From Fragilaria crotonensis (Eukaryota; Bacillariophyta; Fragilariophyceae; Fragilariales; Fragilariaceae), in assembly GCA_022925895.1 (NCBI GenBank), contig JAKSYS010000001.1, positions 662,434-726,433 on the forward strand: 64,000 nucleotides of DNA. Reading direction: 5' to 3'. The notes below the pieces were generated by a model. That model did no database searches, was not told the origin of the DNA, and saw nothing but the letters and a program-made list of their open reading frames with translations. The position numbers and the translations under genes were made by a program. Below are positions 11,061 to 21,113 of this stretch, piece by piece; positions within the stretch are counted from its first letter, which is position 1, and every line of letters begins with the position of its first letter.

Positions 11061-11880
11061 TAATTCACTTGGATACTCCGATTCTCAATTCTCAATGACA
11101 AGGGTTTCACGGTACAGTACTGGAGAGTGTGTGTGTTTGACTCTAGAGTTATTCCCCGTGTATCAATGATATGACTTTGTGATCCCTACACAATGTAATG
11201 GTGAACGACAAGATCGATGCACACGCCGCACACCTTCGATACACAGCATGCGGGAGAAGCAAATTGCGGATCACAACTCACAACAAGAGAAGACTGTGTA
11301 TGATATGGATTATGGATTAATTATGCGAAAATGAGGGCACGCAACGCAGAACATACTGCACACACACATGAGACATGAAGGTGACGACAGGTGGAAGGCA
11401 TTACAAATTACAAGTACACACCTACCTGCTGGTACTATGTGAAAACGGATCGTAATCAATATACCGGTAGTTGTCGTACCAATATGCTGGAATTGGAACA
11501 TCATATGCATACATGATGATTTATTATGATACGACGTACTGTGTACCAGGTACTGGAGTACTACGCGCTGTACAACACTAGTCTACGCACTGCATACTGC
11601 ATACTGCACATACTGCATGGCAAGCAATGTACCGTCGAAGTCAGACTACATGCATCAGTACTCAGTACACATTACACCAGGCCTCCTAGCTAAGAATATG
11701 GATATCCAGAAGATAACAAATAAGCATTTAATTTATGGACACAAGCCTGCATATTTTATGGATTTCCTTATTTTAAGCCCCCCCCTGCTGGGTCATTAAA
11801 CGCTCTCTAGTAGACTCCAGAGGGGGGACAATGAGTGTGTGCACTGCCTTGACTGGAGAACACCCTCCACTGTGAGACTG
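11061..11880. other. Intergenic spacer rich in GTA/TAC words
   Basis: No convincing gene. The tract is dominated by short GTA/TAC/CATG words (for example around 11530-11660). The part near 11510-11600 resembles 23430-23560, extending the duplication that also left a monooxygenase relic at 23316-23405. Confidence 0.5.
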
Positions 11881-11881
11881 G

Positions 11882-12316
11882 TCATGGACGACCAAAACTT
11901 GTCCATTTCCTATTTAAGGACAGAGAAATCTGATTCAACGAATACTGTGTTTGAGAACAAAGATCCCAATCCTGCAACAAACTGCCTAAGATATGCAACA
12001 CCCCGTTGAAGGCAACCCAGTTACATTGAATATTGTTCCATGATCCTAAAGTGCATTTTTCTTTGAATCCAACCTTGGTATTGAACATGGCATGCACCTC
12101 TTGATGGCCCTTTTCAATCATATCAAGAATCTTGTCAATGTGCTGCCATACTGCAATGTGTGTTGTTTCATGTGGTGACAATTGTATAGTAGTTTGTTTG
12201 ATCAGCAAAAGATATCCCACATCATGATGTTTGCCACTTGCTTGTTGGTGCTTCGCTGCTTGACCACGATTGTCCTCTGTGTCAATGCCTGGCATTCCTG
12301 AGCTCCAAAATTTCAA
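11882..12316 (-). CDS. Unrecognised ORF, probably part of a decayed element
   Basis: A 144-codon frame with ordinary amino-acid composition (Trp, Cys and His all present) but no motif I recognise. It sits just outside the relic at 12600-13489 on the same strand and may be its downstream part, or another relic. There is no clear promoter or signal peptide. Function unknown. Confidence 0.25.
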   Translation of the reverse strand: MKFWSSGMPGIDTEDNRGQAAKHQQASGKHHDVGYLLLIKQTTIQLSPHETTHIAVWQHIDKILDMIEKGHQEVHAMFNTKVGFKEKCTLGSWNNIQCNWVAFNGVLHILGSLLQDWDLCSQTQYSLNQISLSLNRKWTSFGRP

Positions 12317-12599
12317 ATCCTGAAATTCAATGACTCATTTTTACTAGATTCTGAGTGGAATTGATGAGATCTTGGACTCAAAATATATGAACTATAGCTA
12401 CCAGTTCTTCATTTATGTTCATGAATTTCAATTCCTGAATTTGGCATCCGAAAAGAAGAAGTTTGCTGTGTAGTGCTGTATGAAGTAATCACCACAGTAG
12501 TTATGCGCTGACATTGTTCATATAATTGATCTAATTGTTGCTCATTTTCACCAGATTAGTTTTAATGTGTCTATGGTGCGGTTTTGATGAAGCATTCTA

Positions 12600-13489
12600 C
12601 TATTTATTACTCACCCTCTGGTCAATTCTAAACGGCTTCCTCTTTCACTTCACCATACACAAATTCAGAAGTAAGATGCCTGGAGTAGTTATCATTCTCC
12701 TCATCAGAGTCGTCATTTAATTCATCCATGCACTTGTGGGGGCATTTTTTACCCTTGTCATGAAACTGTTTCTTGACCCCCCAGCAGCCAGACTCCTTTT
12801 CCGTCTTAACAGAAACAGTTTTAGTAGTTCCTGGTTGAATGTTGGGGCTGATTTCTTTCTAACATTCTTGATGGCCATGTATAATTCATCGTATTTCCGC
12901 ATTCCAGCCTGTTCCAAGAGAAGGTGTAAAGCGGTGGCTGTGGAACATGGCACTGCAAAGATTGCTTTGAATCTAGGATGTGGTTTTTTCATTTCATTCA
13001 ACCACAGCCTCCCCCATTATCATGAGCACCCTTGTTCCTAGAGAATGTGTGAAGTGGTGGCTGCGGAACATGGTATTGCAAAGATTGGTTAGAATCTAGG
13101 ATGTGTTTTTTCACTTCATTTATCATAGCTTAGCTACCGGTAGGTTTTTGTTGTCCTCATCTGCTGTCCATGTACCAATTTGCTGTGTTCAACAAGTGAT
13201 AACAAAACAAGTCAGTTCCTTGATGTTTGTCCTGGACAAACCATTTGGATCTTCTTTCCATTTTCTCTGCCTTAACTAGTTCCGCAAACCACCTCTTCCC
13301 GTAGTTGATCAGGCACAGCAAAATGAATGCTTCATCACTTATGGACAGGATTTTCTTGCTCCATACTTTCTTGTCAGTTGTTGCACAGTGGGTCTCCATG
13401 TTGACAATGTTATTCCACTTGCTGCTGCCGACAATGCATGGGGCATAGGTGTCTATGATTTGGGCATAGTAGCAGATATTATCCCTCAT
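12600..13489 (-). pseudogene. Relic of a mobile-element accessory gene, related to 52525-53322
   Basis: Two open pieces on the minus strand (13157-13489 and 12717-13001). In the second, the reading shifts frame near 12780 into an acidic tail that ends at about 12602. The first piece carries ISDEAFILLCLINYGKRW, which aligns with VSDEAFALLLYENYIEKW in the 265-residue protein at 52525-53322, also followed by a charged linker and a shared C-terminal region. The second piece contains a Lys-rich segment and a DDSDEEND acidic tail. This is likely an old, diverged copy of the accessory gene carried by the giant element at 52-64 kb. The function of the family is unknown to me. Confidence 0.55.
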
Positions 13490-13663
13490 CTTGTGGAGGT
13501 AAGTGATTTCATCCTCACATCCACTGTATAGACTGTGTCAATATGTTCCTATATAAGAACTGAATCCATCTGGATGCAAAGTGTTTGATGTTGAAAGCAA
13601 GTAGTTGTGAGTATGCTTGGGACTTTGCAAAGTACACTCACTTCAATTCCTTACCGTTGAACA

Positions 13664-14345
13664 TGCCCCATGTGTGACGATGCTGAAGACTTCCAACACT
13701 TTCTTACGTGTTGCTCCCCACGTGCTCTTCGTATCCGTTATGACGCTACGTCCGTTCTTCGGAAACAACTGGGGAAGACTCCAGGCACAACGGCCCTCTA
13801 CCGTGCTATCCAAGCATGGACAGCTGAGCCGGATGAACCTGTTCATATTAATCCTGGGGCTCGAACCTATGCGACCTCGGAACACGATGCAATCAAAAGT
13901 CAAACAATGATTGGATGGACGCATCTGTTCCGCGGATTTGTTAGTACTGCGTGGGGAGCTGTCTATTCGCACTCTGATACAACTCCGCTGGAAGTTAGGC
14001 ACACCGTGGCCATTCCTCGTCTGGCTACGATCATCGGAGCACTGCAGGACTACTCTCTTGCCCTATAGATTGGACGGAATACGATTCTTCATGAACAGAG
14101 TCTGCACAGCACGGGCATTGTCCATGCTCAGTTGAACCATGATATCACTCAGATGTACAATCTCAGCCCGAGTCTCTCAGATCACCTTCGGAGTTACTTC
14201 AGTCAACCTTTGGAAGCTCGCTTGCTCCAATCTCCTCGCCAACGCCTACGCTGTTTACGCCTTGTTCGGTTAGCGACATCCCATGCATCTTCCACGGGCT
14301 CGAGTCAACAGCTGATATCTTTATACTTTCCGTTTGTGGAGGCTG
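13664..14345 (+). pseudogene. 3' fragment of a LINE ORF2 (zinc finger and C-terminal domain)
   Basis: The fragment starts with a retroelement zinc finger, CPMCDDAEDFQHFLTC (C-x2-C-x8-H-x3-C), and continues with MIGWTHLFRGFVSTAWGAVY, which corresponds to NVIGWRQIFNGRFSNEWSI in the LINE at 41.6-42.5 kb. A frame change near 14065 joins it to the following piece up to about 14345. The upstream RT is missing, as expected of a 5'-truncated LINE copy. It belongs to the same general family as the full LINE but to a clearly different subfamily. Confidence 0.7.
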
Positions 14346-14794
14346 ACAGCGCACATCAGCACACTCCAACGCATCCTCTTCTCGCCAAGGGATCGGAAGG
14401 GACAGCCAATGCCTACTCCTCAACTACATCTCCGATCAGACAACAATCCACGATACTGTCTTACTTCATCAGTACTACCGGCCACAAAGCGTCAAGTACT
14501 ATCTGTGCGTCTCCGCTACTTACACCATCTCCAGTACGTACTGTACCACCTTCACGGCTTCCTACAGATGGCTCCCGCAAACCCACTTCCGACATGAGGA
14601 CTGCTCCAATTCAAGTATGAGTAGCCATCTTTTGATAAACCGGTCTCCGGTTTCACAATGTTTCCTTAGTCCCTAACCAATTCGCCCGCCAAAACTGGCC
14701 AGCACCATGAAATGCCGCCGCCTAGAGATAGACGTCTGATAAACATGGCTAGAAGAGATTAGTATTTATACCTATTCTGTGGTTCTCAAAATGC

Positions 14795-15147
14795 CAGAAC
14801 ACCATTGAGTCATCCAGTTTCGGCAGTGAATCTGTGGCTCTTAGTATCGCAAAGGAAATGATCGTCGCACTTCGATACCCCCCAAATTACGGATGTTCGG
14901 AGTACCCATTATTGGTCCGGCAAATGTCTTCTGTGACATAAAATGGAGTGGTGAAAATACGAGTATGCCACAATCGACCCTCATGAAAAAGCACAACGCA
15001 ATCAATTATCATGCCATCCGTGAAGCAGTGGCTGCTAAGATACTTCGAGTTGGCAAAGAGGATGGAATGACAAACCTAGCAGACCTCTTTGCGAAGATCT
15101 TGACCGCTGATAGACGACGTGCTCTTTGTCGCCATATCATTTACTGA
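14795..15147 (+). pseudogene. Ty1/copia RNase H C-terminal fragment
   Basis: A reading from 14795 gives SSFGSESVALSIAKEMIVAL, then after a frame change near 14880 LRMFGVPIIGPANVFCDIKW and MTNLADLFAKILTADRRR, ending at 15147. These are the terminal blocks of copia RNase H: the S-x-GSE motif, the bait-like CD-x-K/E segment and the LADxFTK tail. No other copia domain lies beside it. It differs in sequence from the copia element at 1-7.7 kb, so it comes from another lineage. Confidence 0.8.
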
Positions 15148-15862
15148 ATCGCACGAACCCAAGGTTATTGGTGGGTAGCATGGGCACTCCCTCTTACCTC
15201 CTGGGCGGCCACCGAGCCGTGGGTACATACACCAGGTATTAGTTAAACTAATTTCTCGGAGATTTGTACTGTACCCCTCACATTCCTGTACCCACCACTC
15301 CCAAAATTATGTACATTTTCGAACCACTCGACTCAAAAATGAATGCCGATTTTTTATCCTTTGGCAGAAAAATCCTGGCATTTCATTGAAACGTCAGGTC
15401 ATTTGAATTCCACTCGCTGAAAGCTAGCTATTCATGTATAACTCTAATAATCAGAAGACAAGCTTAAATGTTCACTTTCCGTCTTTTCATTCGCCAGCGC
15501 GACATTATTTTTCCTCGGATTCCCTTTATCCATCTGACATTTTTGATGATGATTTGGTGGGATTCCGGCACCCCTCGATGTACATTTGGTGGGTACAAAT
15601 CTAGGATAGTCTTGATGGATCGTTTACGACTTACGGGGACCGCGAGAATCCGAAAGCTCTGGTCACGGTACTGGCACGGGTGCCCGTATACTACGCTACG
15701 AGAGTAACTAGGAAATATAATAACGCAGGATGTTACCGTAGGGACCGGTACAGAATGCACGTAAGCGACAATCTACTCCAAGACTTCGTAATTCGTAAGT
15801 CTCTTGTCTCATGTCATGTGTTCCAAGTGCCCAACTCGACAGATACTATTCCATCATCACAA

Positions 15863-16562
15863 ATTGGACCGCAACTTCTTCAATTCTTGTCTGTTTCAAG
15901 AATTTCGAATTGATCCAAGGCAAGAAAAACATTTTAAAGCTTTCTGTCTACTCAGATTGTTCCCATGGTGGTGGCTTCAAATTAAAATGTACCTCTTGCA
16001 CCATCACAACAGGGCATTCGGACTCTTTAATATACCACATATTGGACCGTAACTGGATCAATTCTTGTCTGTTTTGAGATTTCCGAGTTGATCCGAGTCC
16101 ACAAAAGCATGCTCCGACTGATGGTCAACTCAGATTGTTCGAAAGTTGGTGGCTTAAAATTCCATTTTCCTCTCGCATCATCACAACTTTGCATTCGGAC
16201 TCTATTTCTCTTCCACATATTGGACCATAACATAATCAATTCTCATCTGTTACAAGAATTTCGAGTTGATCTGAGTCCAAAAAAGCATGCTCAAACTGAT
16301 GGTCAACTCAGATTGTGCGCAAGTTGCTGGCTCAAAATTCCATTTTCCTCTCGCATCATCACAATTTCGCATTCGGACGGTATTTCCCTTCCACATATCG
16401 GACCATTACTCGACCAATTCTCGTCTGTTTCAAGAATTTCAAGTTGATCCAAGTCCACAAGAGTATGCTCCAACTGACGGTCAAACCAGATTGTTCGCGG
16501 GTTGGTGGCTTAAAATTCCATTTTCCCGAAACGATAATTTTGAATACCTCTCGCAACATCCA
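15863..16562 (+). repeat. 178-bp tandem array, about four diverged copies
   Basis: The anchor word ATTGGACC (ATCGGACC in the fourth copy) occurs at 15863, 16041, 16219 and 16397, exactly 178 bp apart each time. Between the anchors the same blocks recur in order: TTCAAGAATTTC-AGTTGATCC, GGTCAACTCAGATTGTTCG, TGGTGGCTTAAAATTCCATTTTCC and CATCATCACAA--TTGCATTCGGAC. Copies differ by many substitutions but hardly by indels. Frames translated from it are broken and shift between copies, so it is not a coding repeat. It looks like a short satellite or a decayed array. Confidence 0.85.
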
Positions 16563-16871
16563 TGTGTCAGAAGTACACCGAATACTAAAATGCCGCGAAG
16601 GTAAGGACATGACATCTGGAGGTAGTTTTCCAGATGTGGTGGCAACTCAGGTATCAAGCAGTGTTGCCAAGCTTCAAAACCGAAACCGACGAGGAACTTG
16701 TTTCCGAAGATTCAACATTCATGATCCTCGGGTGTCGAATGTTTTTCTTGCCACTGATGTTGCAGGTGACATCCGGGATACCACCAAGAGAGTGTCTTTC
16801 AAGTAACGTTCTACTTATGGCACAAGTAACATCTCGGTACCATTTTTGAGTACCCACAGTGTTACCGAAAC

Positions 16872-16943
16872 ATCTAAAATACCCTTCAACTGGGTAGGAA
16901 TTCCACGTAGGAATACTGCTGTGTTCCGAGGGGTATTTTAGAT
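16872..16943. repeat. Inverted repeat with 16-bp arms
   Basis: The arm ATCTAAAATACCCTTC (16872-16887) is matched by GAGGGGTATTTTAGAT (16928-16943) with a single mismatch and a 40-bp loop. It may be a small MITE-like remnant or a hairpin. It sits 90 bp left of the Tc1/mariner-type element. Confidence 0.6.
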
Positions 16944-17034
16944 TTATGTAGACTGTCTCGTTGCTCTTGGTATCGGCCATCGAAAATCTACCAGCGTAAC
17001 GTTACTTTAGTAACATTTATGATCTAATACCGTA

Positions 17035-20000
17035 TGGCTGGGTGCATCGCAATGCTCGGAATAGTAGGATGACATAGAACTCGGTATAGAAAAAATTATG
17101 TCTACACATTTTCAAAGTATGACATCAGCAAATCTTTGTGAACAAAGAACGATTGCCAGATGTGCGTATGCATATGCCACAAAAAAAAATCTTTCCATTG
17201 TTCTTGTTGCTTTGCTCTTTGCAATGGTTGCTTCTCCTTTGCTTCTATCCTTCGTTCGTTAAGTCTATGAACGTTGCCTTGCAGAAGCTGTGGTCGAAAT
17301 CGAGGGCACAACGATGTGTTTTGAAGCGTTTGACAAGCTTCTCCGTCTTGATGGGATCTGTCGTGAGCGCACTTTCGTTTGTTCTGGCACTTTCTCTCCC
17401 CTGTCGTTCGCACCAAATCATGTAGTAAGCACAGATGTATGCCCGTGCTCGTCTTGCAAAAAGTCTGATTCGCTCCGTCACTAACACCCCGCCCTTCTCC
17501 CTCGACAGACACTCTCTGACAACGGATTTAAAGTTGTCTTTGCCTCGCTTCTGTTTCAAGGACACACGGCGGTAACTGTTTTTGGCACACCCCCAGGAAT
17601 ACTCGATTCCCTCTCCTGCAAGCTCGCAGTGGCATTTGGGTGTCCGATCAACAAGAACACCCATCTCCCTTCCCATTGACTGAAGAAGTGTCTCCTCCTC
17701 CTCGAAATCAAGGCAGCTGGCCATCAAAGACTTCAAGGCAAAGGTTTTGTCAACAACGCCGTATCCATTTTGCCTTCCATTGATCGTGTACTCTGAAAGT
17801 CTTGTTTCATCGACAATTCCGCGTTCCCAAAGAACCTGTAGGAGGCCTTTTGGTTTTCCCTCCCACCCCTCAACAACTATCTGTGATGTCTCCCGAATCG
17901 GTAAGCCATGCTCTTGTGCAATGGCTTGTATTGCTGCTTTCTTGCCTTTGGCACTGACTCCTCGTTCCTTCTTCAGTACTTTAAGCAGCTCGTCCTTCGT
18001 GAACTCTCGCGTTTTTTCCTCCTCAAGAATTCGATCATGGCGAGTTTCTTCCCGTTGCGCCTCTGTCATCCAAAAAGGACCGGCTTCCAATGGACTGAAC
18101 ACCATTGATTGTGTGTCTCCAACTTGCAGTTTTGGTGAGTGTGGACCGAGATATCCTTGACTTTGCTTTATCGTTGTCTCGCGCATTTTTCTCTGCGCTC
18201 GTCCTCCGAAGCTTCTCGACATCTTCTCCACATTCAACCCGTCCTCCCGTTGTCGATCGTGACCACAGGAGTGGTCGAATAAGAATAGGAAGTCGTACTG
18301 TGGATACTTGACATTGAGGATGTCCACGCAATCCTCAAGCTGCAGCACCATGTGCTGATATGTCCAGTAGCCGTCAGCATTTTGTCCGTACTCGAATTCC
18401 CGAATGAAAGGAGAAGTCGTAAGTGGTTCCTTGTATTCCGTTTTTCTTGTGTCCATTGCTGCTTGTGTGTCACGATACTTAACCCCTTGTCGACGTCTGT
18501 TCACTTCTGATAGGTCCGACTCCGTCGTATCAAGACCAAAACCAAACTCCCTGGATTGAAAAGCCGAAATCATTATCCCAAGACCATCATCCTTCGGACG
18601 AATGAAAGTTTCTCTGTTGGGGCCATACCATTGCTTGGACGGCATCAGGAACTGTTTGAATATACATTCGTCATGCCCGAAGATTATTAATGGCTTCAAC
18701 GATGAATCGAAGCGGACGGAGAGGTTACCACCGAAGTCAGTTGTCACTAGTTGCTGTAAGAGGGCCTTACTCTTTTCGGGTTCGAAGCTGTCGACATGGT
18801 ATTCTCTCATTCGATCCCCGCTGCTGTTAAGGTAAGAGTAGCCGCTTCCTTTTGGTAGCATTTCGTCTGTCTCAAGTTGTGCCGCCACAGGTTCTGTTAT
18901 TTGCACCCAGCGATGCATCCTTCTCTCGTATGATAAGTAGCGTTGACAAAAATCCCATCTATATTGTACCGTGGCAGGTCGTTCGTGACCATCGACATAA
19001 TATCCTTTGCGAGTTGGCTCATAGCGGAAGCCAAGGCGGACCATCCAACGGTAGACAGTTGAGGGACTTATGCAGGTAAGACCGTATCGCTTGAGGATAA
19101 TCCTCAATTGCTTGTTGTATTGCTCTTTGTTGTTTGCCATCATCGCTCTCACACTTTTCTCGGTCGCATCAAAAAGGTCCATCACTAGGATTGGTAAGAC
19201 TTTGTCGTGGATAAAGTCACTCAGCATTTCGATGCTGAGTGTGTCGAGGTGTCCCCTTGCGTATTCTTTTATATTCGTACAGATGTCTGGATTTTGATGG
19301 AGAAATGGCGGAAGGTTCTTCTTTGCTGGTTGCGGAATGACGAAGGTACGAGTCTCGCGGAAGCTACGGTACCACTTGGATACGGTCTCATGGCGAGTGG
19401 CAAGTGTCAATCCTTGCCTTTGTAATTCACCAATCGTTTTCTCACAACATTTTTGCCACGTCCACCCGTTCATGTTCTCCCTCGCCAGGTGGAGTGCAAG
19501 GGCGAGATATTGTGCTTTTTGTTGTATAACCCATTTTTGATGTTCCGTGACGTCGTCTTCGTTAAGCTCGTCAAGATTTCCGGCGACGGTGAGGAAAGCA
19601 TTTGAACTTTTGTTGACGTCGCGAAGGGCTTTGATCTGGTTTTCAATGGCATCAAGAGCAGTCGACTCTGAGGCGAGCGGTCGGAAAAGTAATTTGGCTT
19701 CGGGAGAGTCCCAATACGTTTCGAGAAAGGACGACGTGGAGATGCCAGCGATGAAGCAGTGTCTTCGCTACTTTCTATCATGGTGGCGACCTCATTTGTC
19801 ATACATTCTGAGGCTTCTTCTCCTCCTCGTTCTTCAGATGATGCCAAAACGGCATCATCGGGCGATGAAGTGGCGTCATCACTTGAGGATGATGATGATG
19901 GCGCCATGGAGCTCCCCCCATTCAACAATCTTCCGTGTTGGTTGCAACGTCGTGTCCTCTTTGCTGCTATGCTGCTGCTGAAAGTGCTAGGAGGACTGGT

Positions 20001-20744
20001 ACTACGGCAAGGAGAGGATGGCGATAGTTGTCGTTTTCTACTATCGTGCTGGTGAGGATTGCTGTCTAGTTCTACTATGTCGACAAGTTCAGCAGACCGT
20101 TGTCGGGTTGCGGGAGGGAGCAGCCGATTGACAGCAATCGCTGCTTCCCAAGCTGATGTATTGCCTGCCGTAGGAAGAGCTGGCGCCGTTGCTCCAGTCT
20201 TAGTTATGTAAAAGTAGTAGGACGTCTTTGTCTCGCCTTGTCGTCGTTGATGCTGGATGTACATGTCTAGCTTTGCTCCGTTGCAAACCTCAATGTAGTT
20301 GGCATTGTAGGAGCTGTTCTGGTATGCCTTGTTTATGCATCTCATCATGGCAACCAGGGTAAATTGAAGTCCATTGGAGCAGTACCGTTGATGTATGTAT
20401 TCATGCAAAACGACGGCATTCAACCATTTCTTGTGGAGCGAGGTTTCGCTGATGGCTGCATGAAAGGAAGTGAGAATAAAATGACTCATTCCTCGCCTCT
20501 CGATGTACTTAGGCAATATCTCGCTCATACTGTTGATTGATGAGCTATAACCGGTCGAGGTACGTCGAGCTGCATCAATCCTGTGGAGATATGGATGATC
20601 ATCGTCGGACCATCAAGGCACGAGAAAGTGCGCCATTTTTTTGATCTCATACATGAATTAAAAGATAAGGTTGAGGTTTTTGATGACGTTTTGTACCAGA
20701 TCTACGTATTTTTACTATAAAGTTTTGGCCCGCGCACCCAGCCA
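17035..20744 (-). mobile_element. Tc1/mariner-IS630-type DNA transposon with TA target duplications
   Basis: The left end TGGCTGGGTGC (17035-17045) is repeated inverted at the right end, GCACCCAGCCA (20734-20744). Each is flanked outside by TA (17033-17034 and 20745-20746), the target duplication of the Tc1/mariner-IS630 superfamily. The 3710-bp element contains a single minus-strand transposase gene with a matching DDE core, so ends and content agree. The perfect inverted repeat is short (11 bp); beyond it the ends diverge. Confidence 0.85.
17245..20528 (-). pseudogene. DDE transposase of the Tc1/mariner-IS630 element, one frameshift
   Basis: Two open pieces, 19470-20528 (N-terminal) and 17245-19473 (C-terminal). 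The second frame is open upstream of its Met, with a sensible reading from about 19665 (LDAIENQIKALRDVN), so a one-base shift near 19665 splits one gene of about 1080 residues. The N-terminal third is basic and Ser-rich. The centre has a helix-turn-helix-like stretch (SPSTVYRWMVRLGF). Catalytic residues: D in LIIFGHDECIF, D in FLFLFDHSCGHD, E in the CELAGEGIEYSWG block (the LNPIExxW of DDE_3 enzymes). The D2-to-E interval is very long and holds a SAP-like stretch (KDELLKVLKKERGVSAKGKK). The central motif EYGQNADGYW is shared with a fungal transposase family as I remember it. Confidence 0.75.
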
Positions 20745-20777
20745 TAGTACAAGGATTCGAGATCCCGAAGGAAAGAA

Positions 20778-20935
20778 TGCAACGCGAAGCCCTAATCTAA
20801 TGCGACGACATCGCTTATATACAGCGCTTATATTATTTGCAACGCGAAGCCCTAATCTAATGCGAAGACAGCGCTTATATTATTTGCAACGCGAAGCCCT
20901 AATCTAATGCGACGACAGCGCTTATATAATTACAC
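20778..20935 (+). repeat. Three direct repeats upstream of the subtilase gene
   Basis: The block TGCAACGCGAAGCCCTAATC, followed by TAATGCGAMGACAKCGCTTATAT, occurs at 20778, 20838 and 20885 (spacings 60 and 47). It ends about 180 bp before the subtilase start, so it could be part of that gene's promoter. It begins 33 bp outside the transposon's right end, so it is host sequence or an older insertion. Confidence 0.75.
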
Positions 20936-21113
20936 TAAATCGTTTTAGCATCAACAGATCTTATTATCTCCCTTATTACCTTTATCTATCCATTTCAGGT
21001 AAGATTTGTCACTCAGATCCAGTTTACACGCAAGAAATCACAATCTGACAGCAATAATCTGAAGTAGTTGTTGCTTGGGTTGTTTGCTTTATTGAGCGTT
21101 AAGTGAGGACAAG

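Noticed and set aside
15148-15400. 3' LTR for the copia RNase H fragment at 14.8-15.1 kb
   Set aside because: No purine tract followed by a TG...CA-bounded sequence, and no second copy to confirm an LTR.
15863-16562. CRISPR-like array
   Set aside because: Repeats are contiguous 178-bp units with no short-repeat/unique-spacer structure, and the DNA is eukaryotic.
15464-16806. Many overlapping ORFs on both strands
   Set aside because: They are translations of the 178-bp array and its flanks; frames break in every repeat copy.
7370-20720. 17-bp match CTACGTATTTTTACTAT shared by the copia LTR (near 7370) and the right end region of the Tc1-type element (near 20702)
   Set aside because: A single AT-rich 17-mer match in 64 kb is close to chance, and the two elements belong to unrelated classes.
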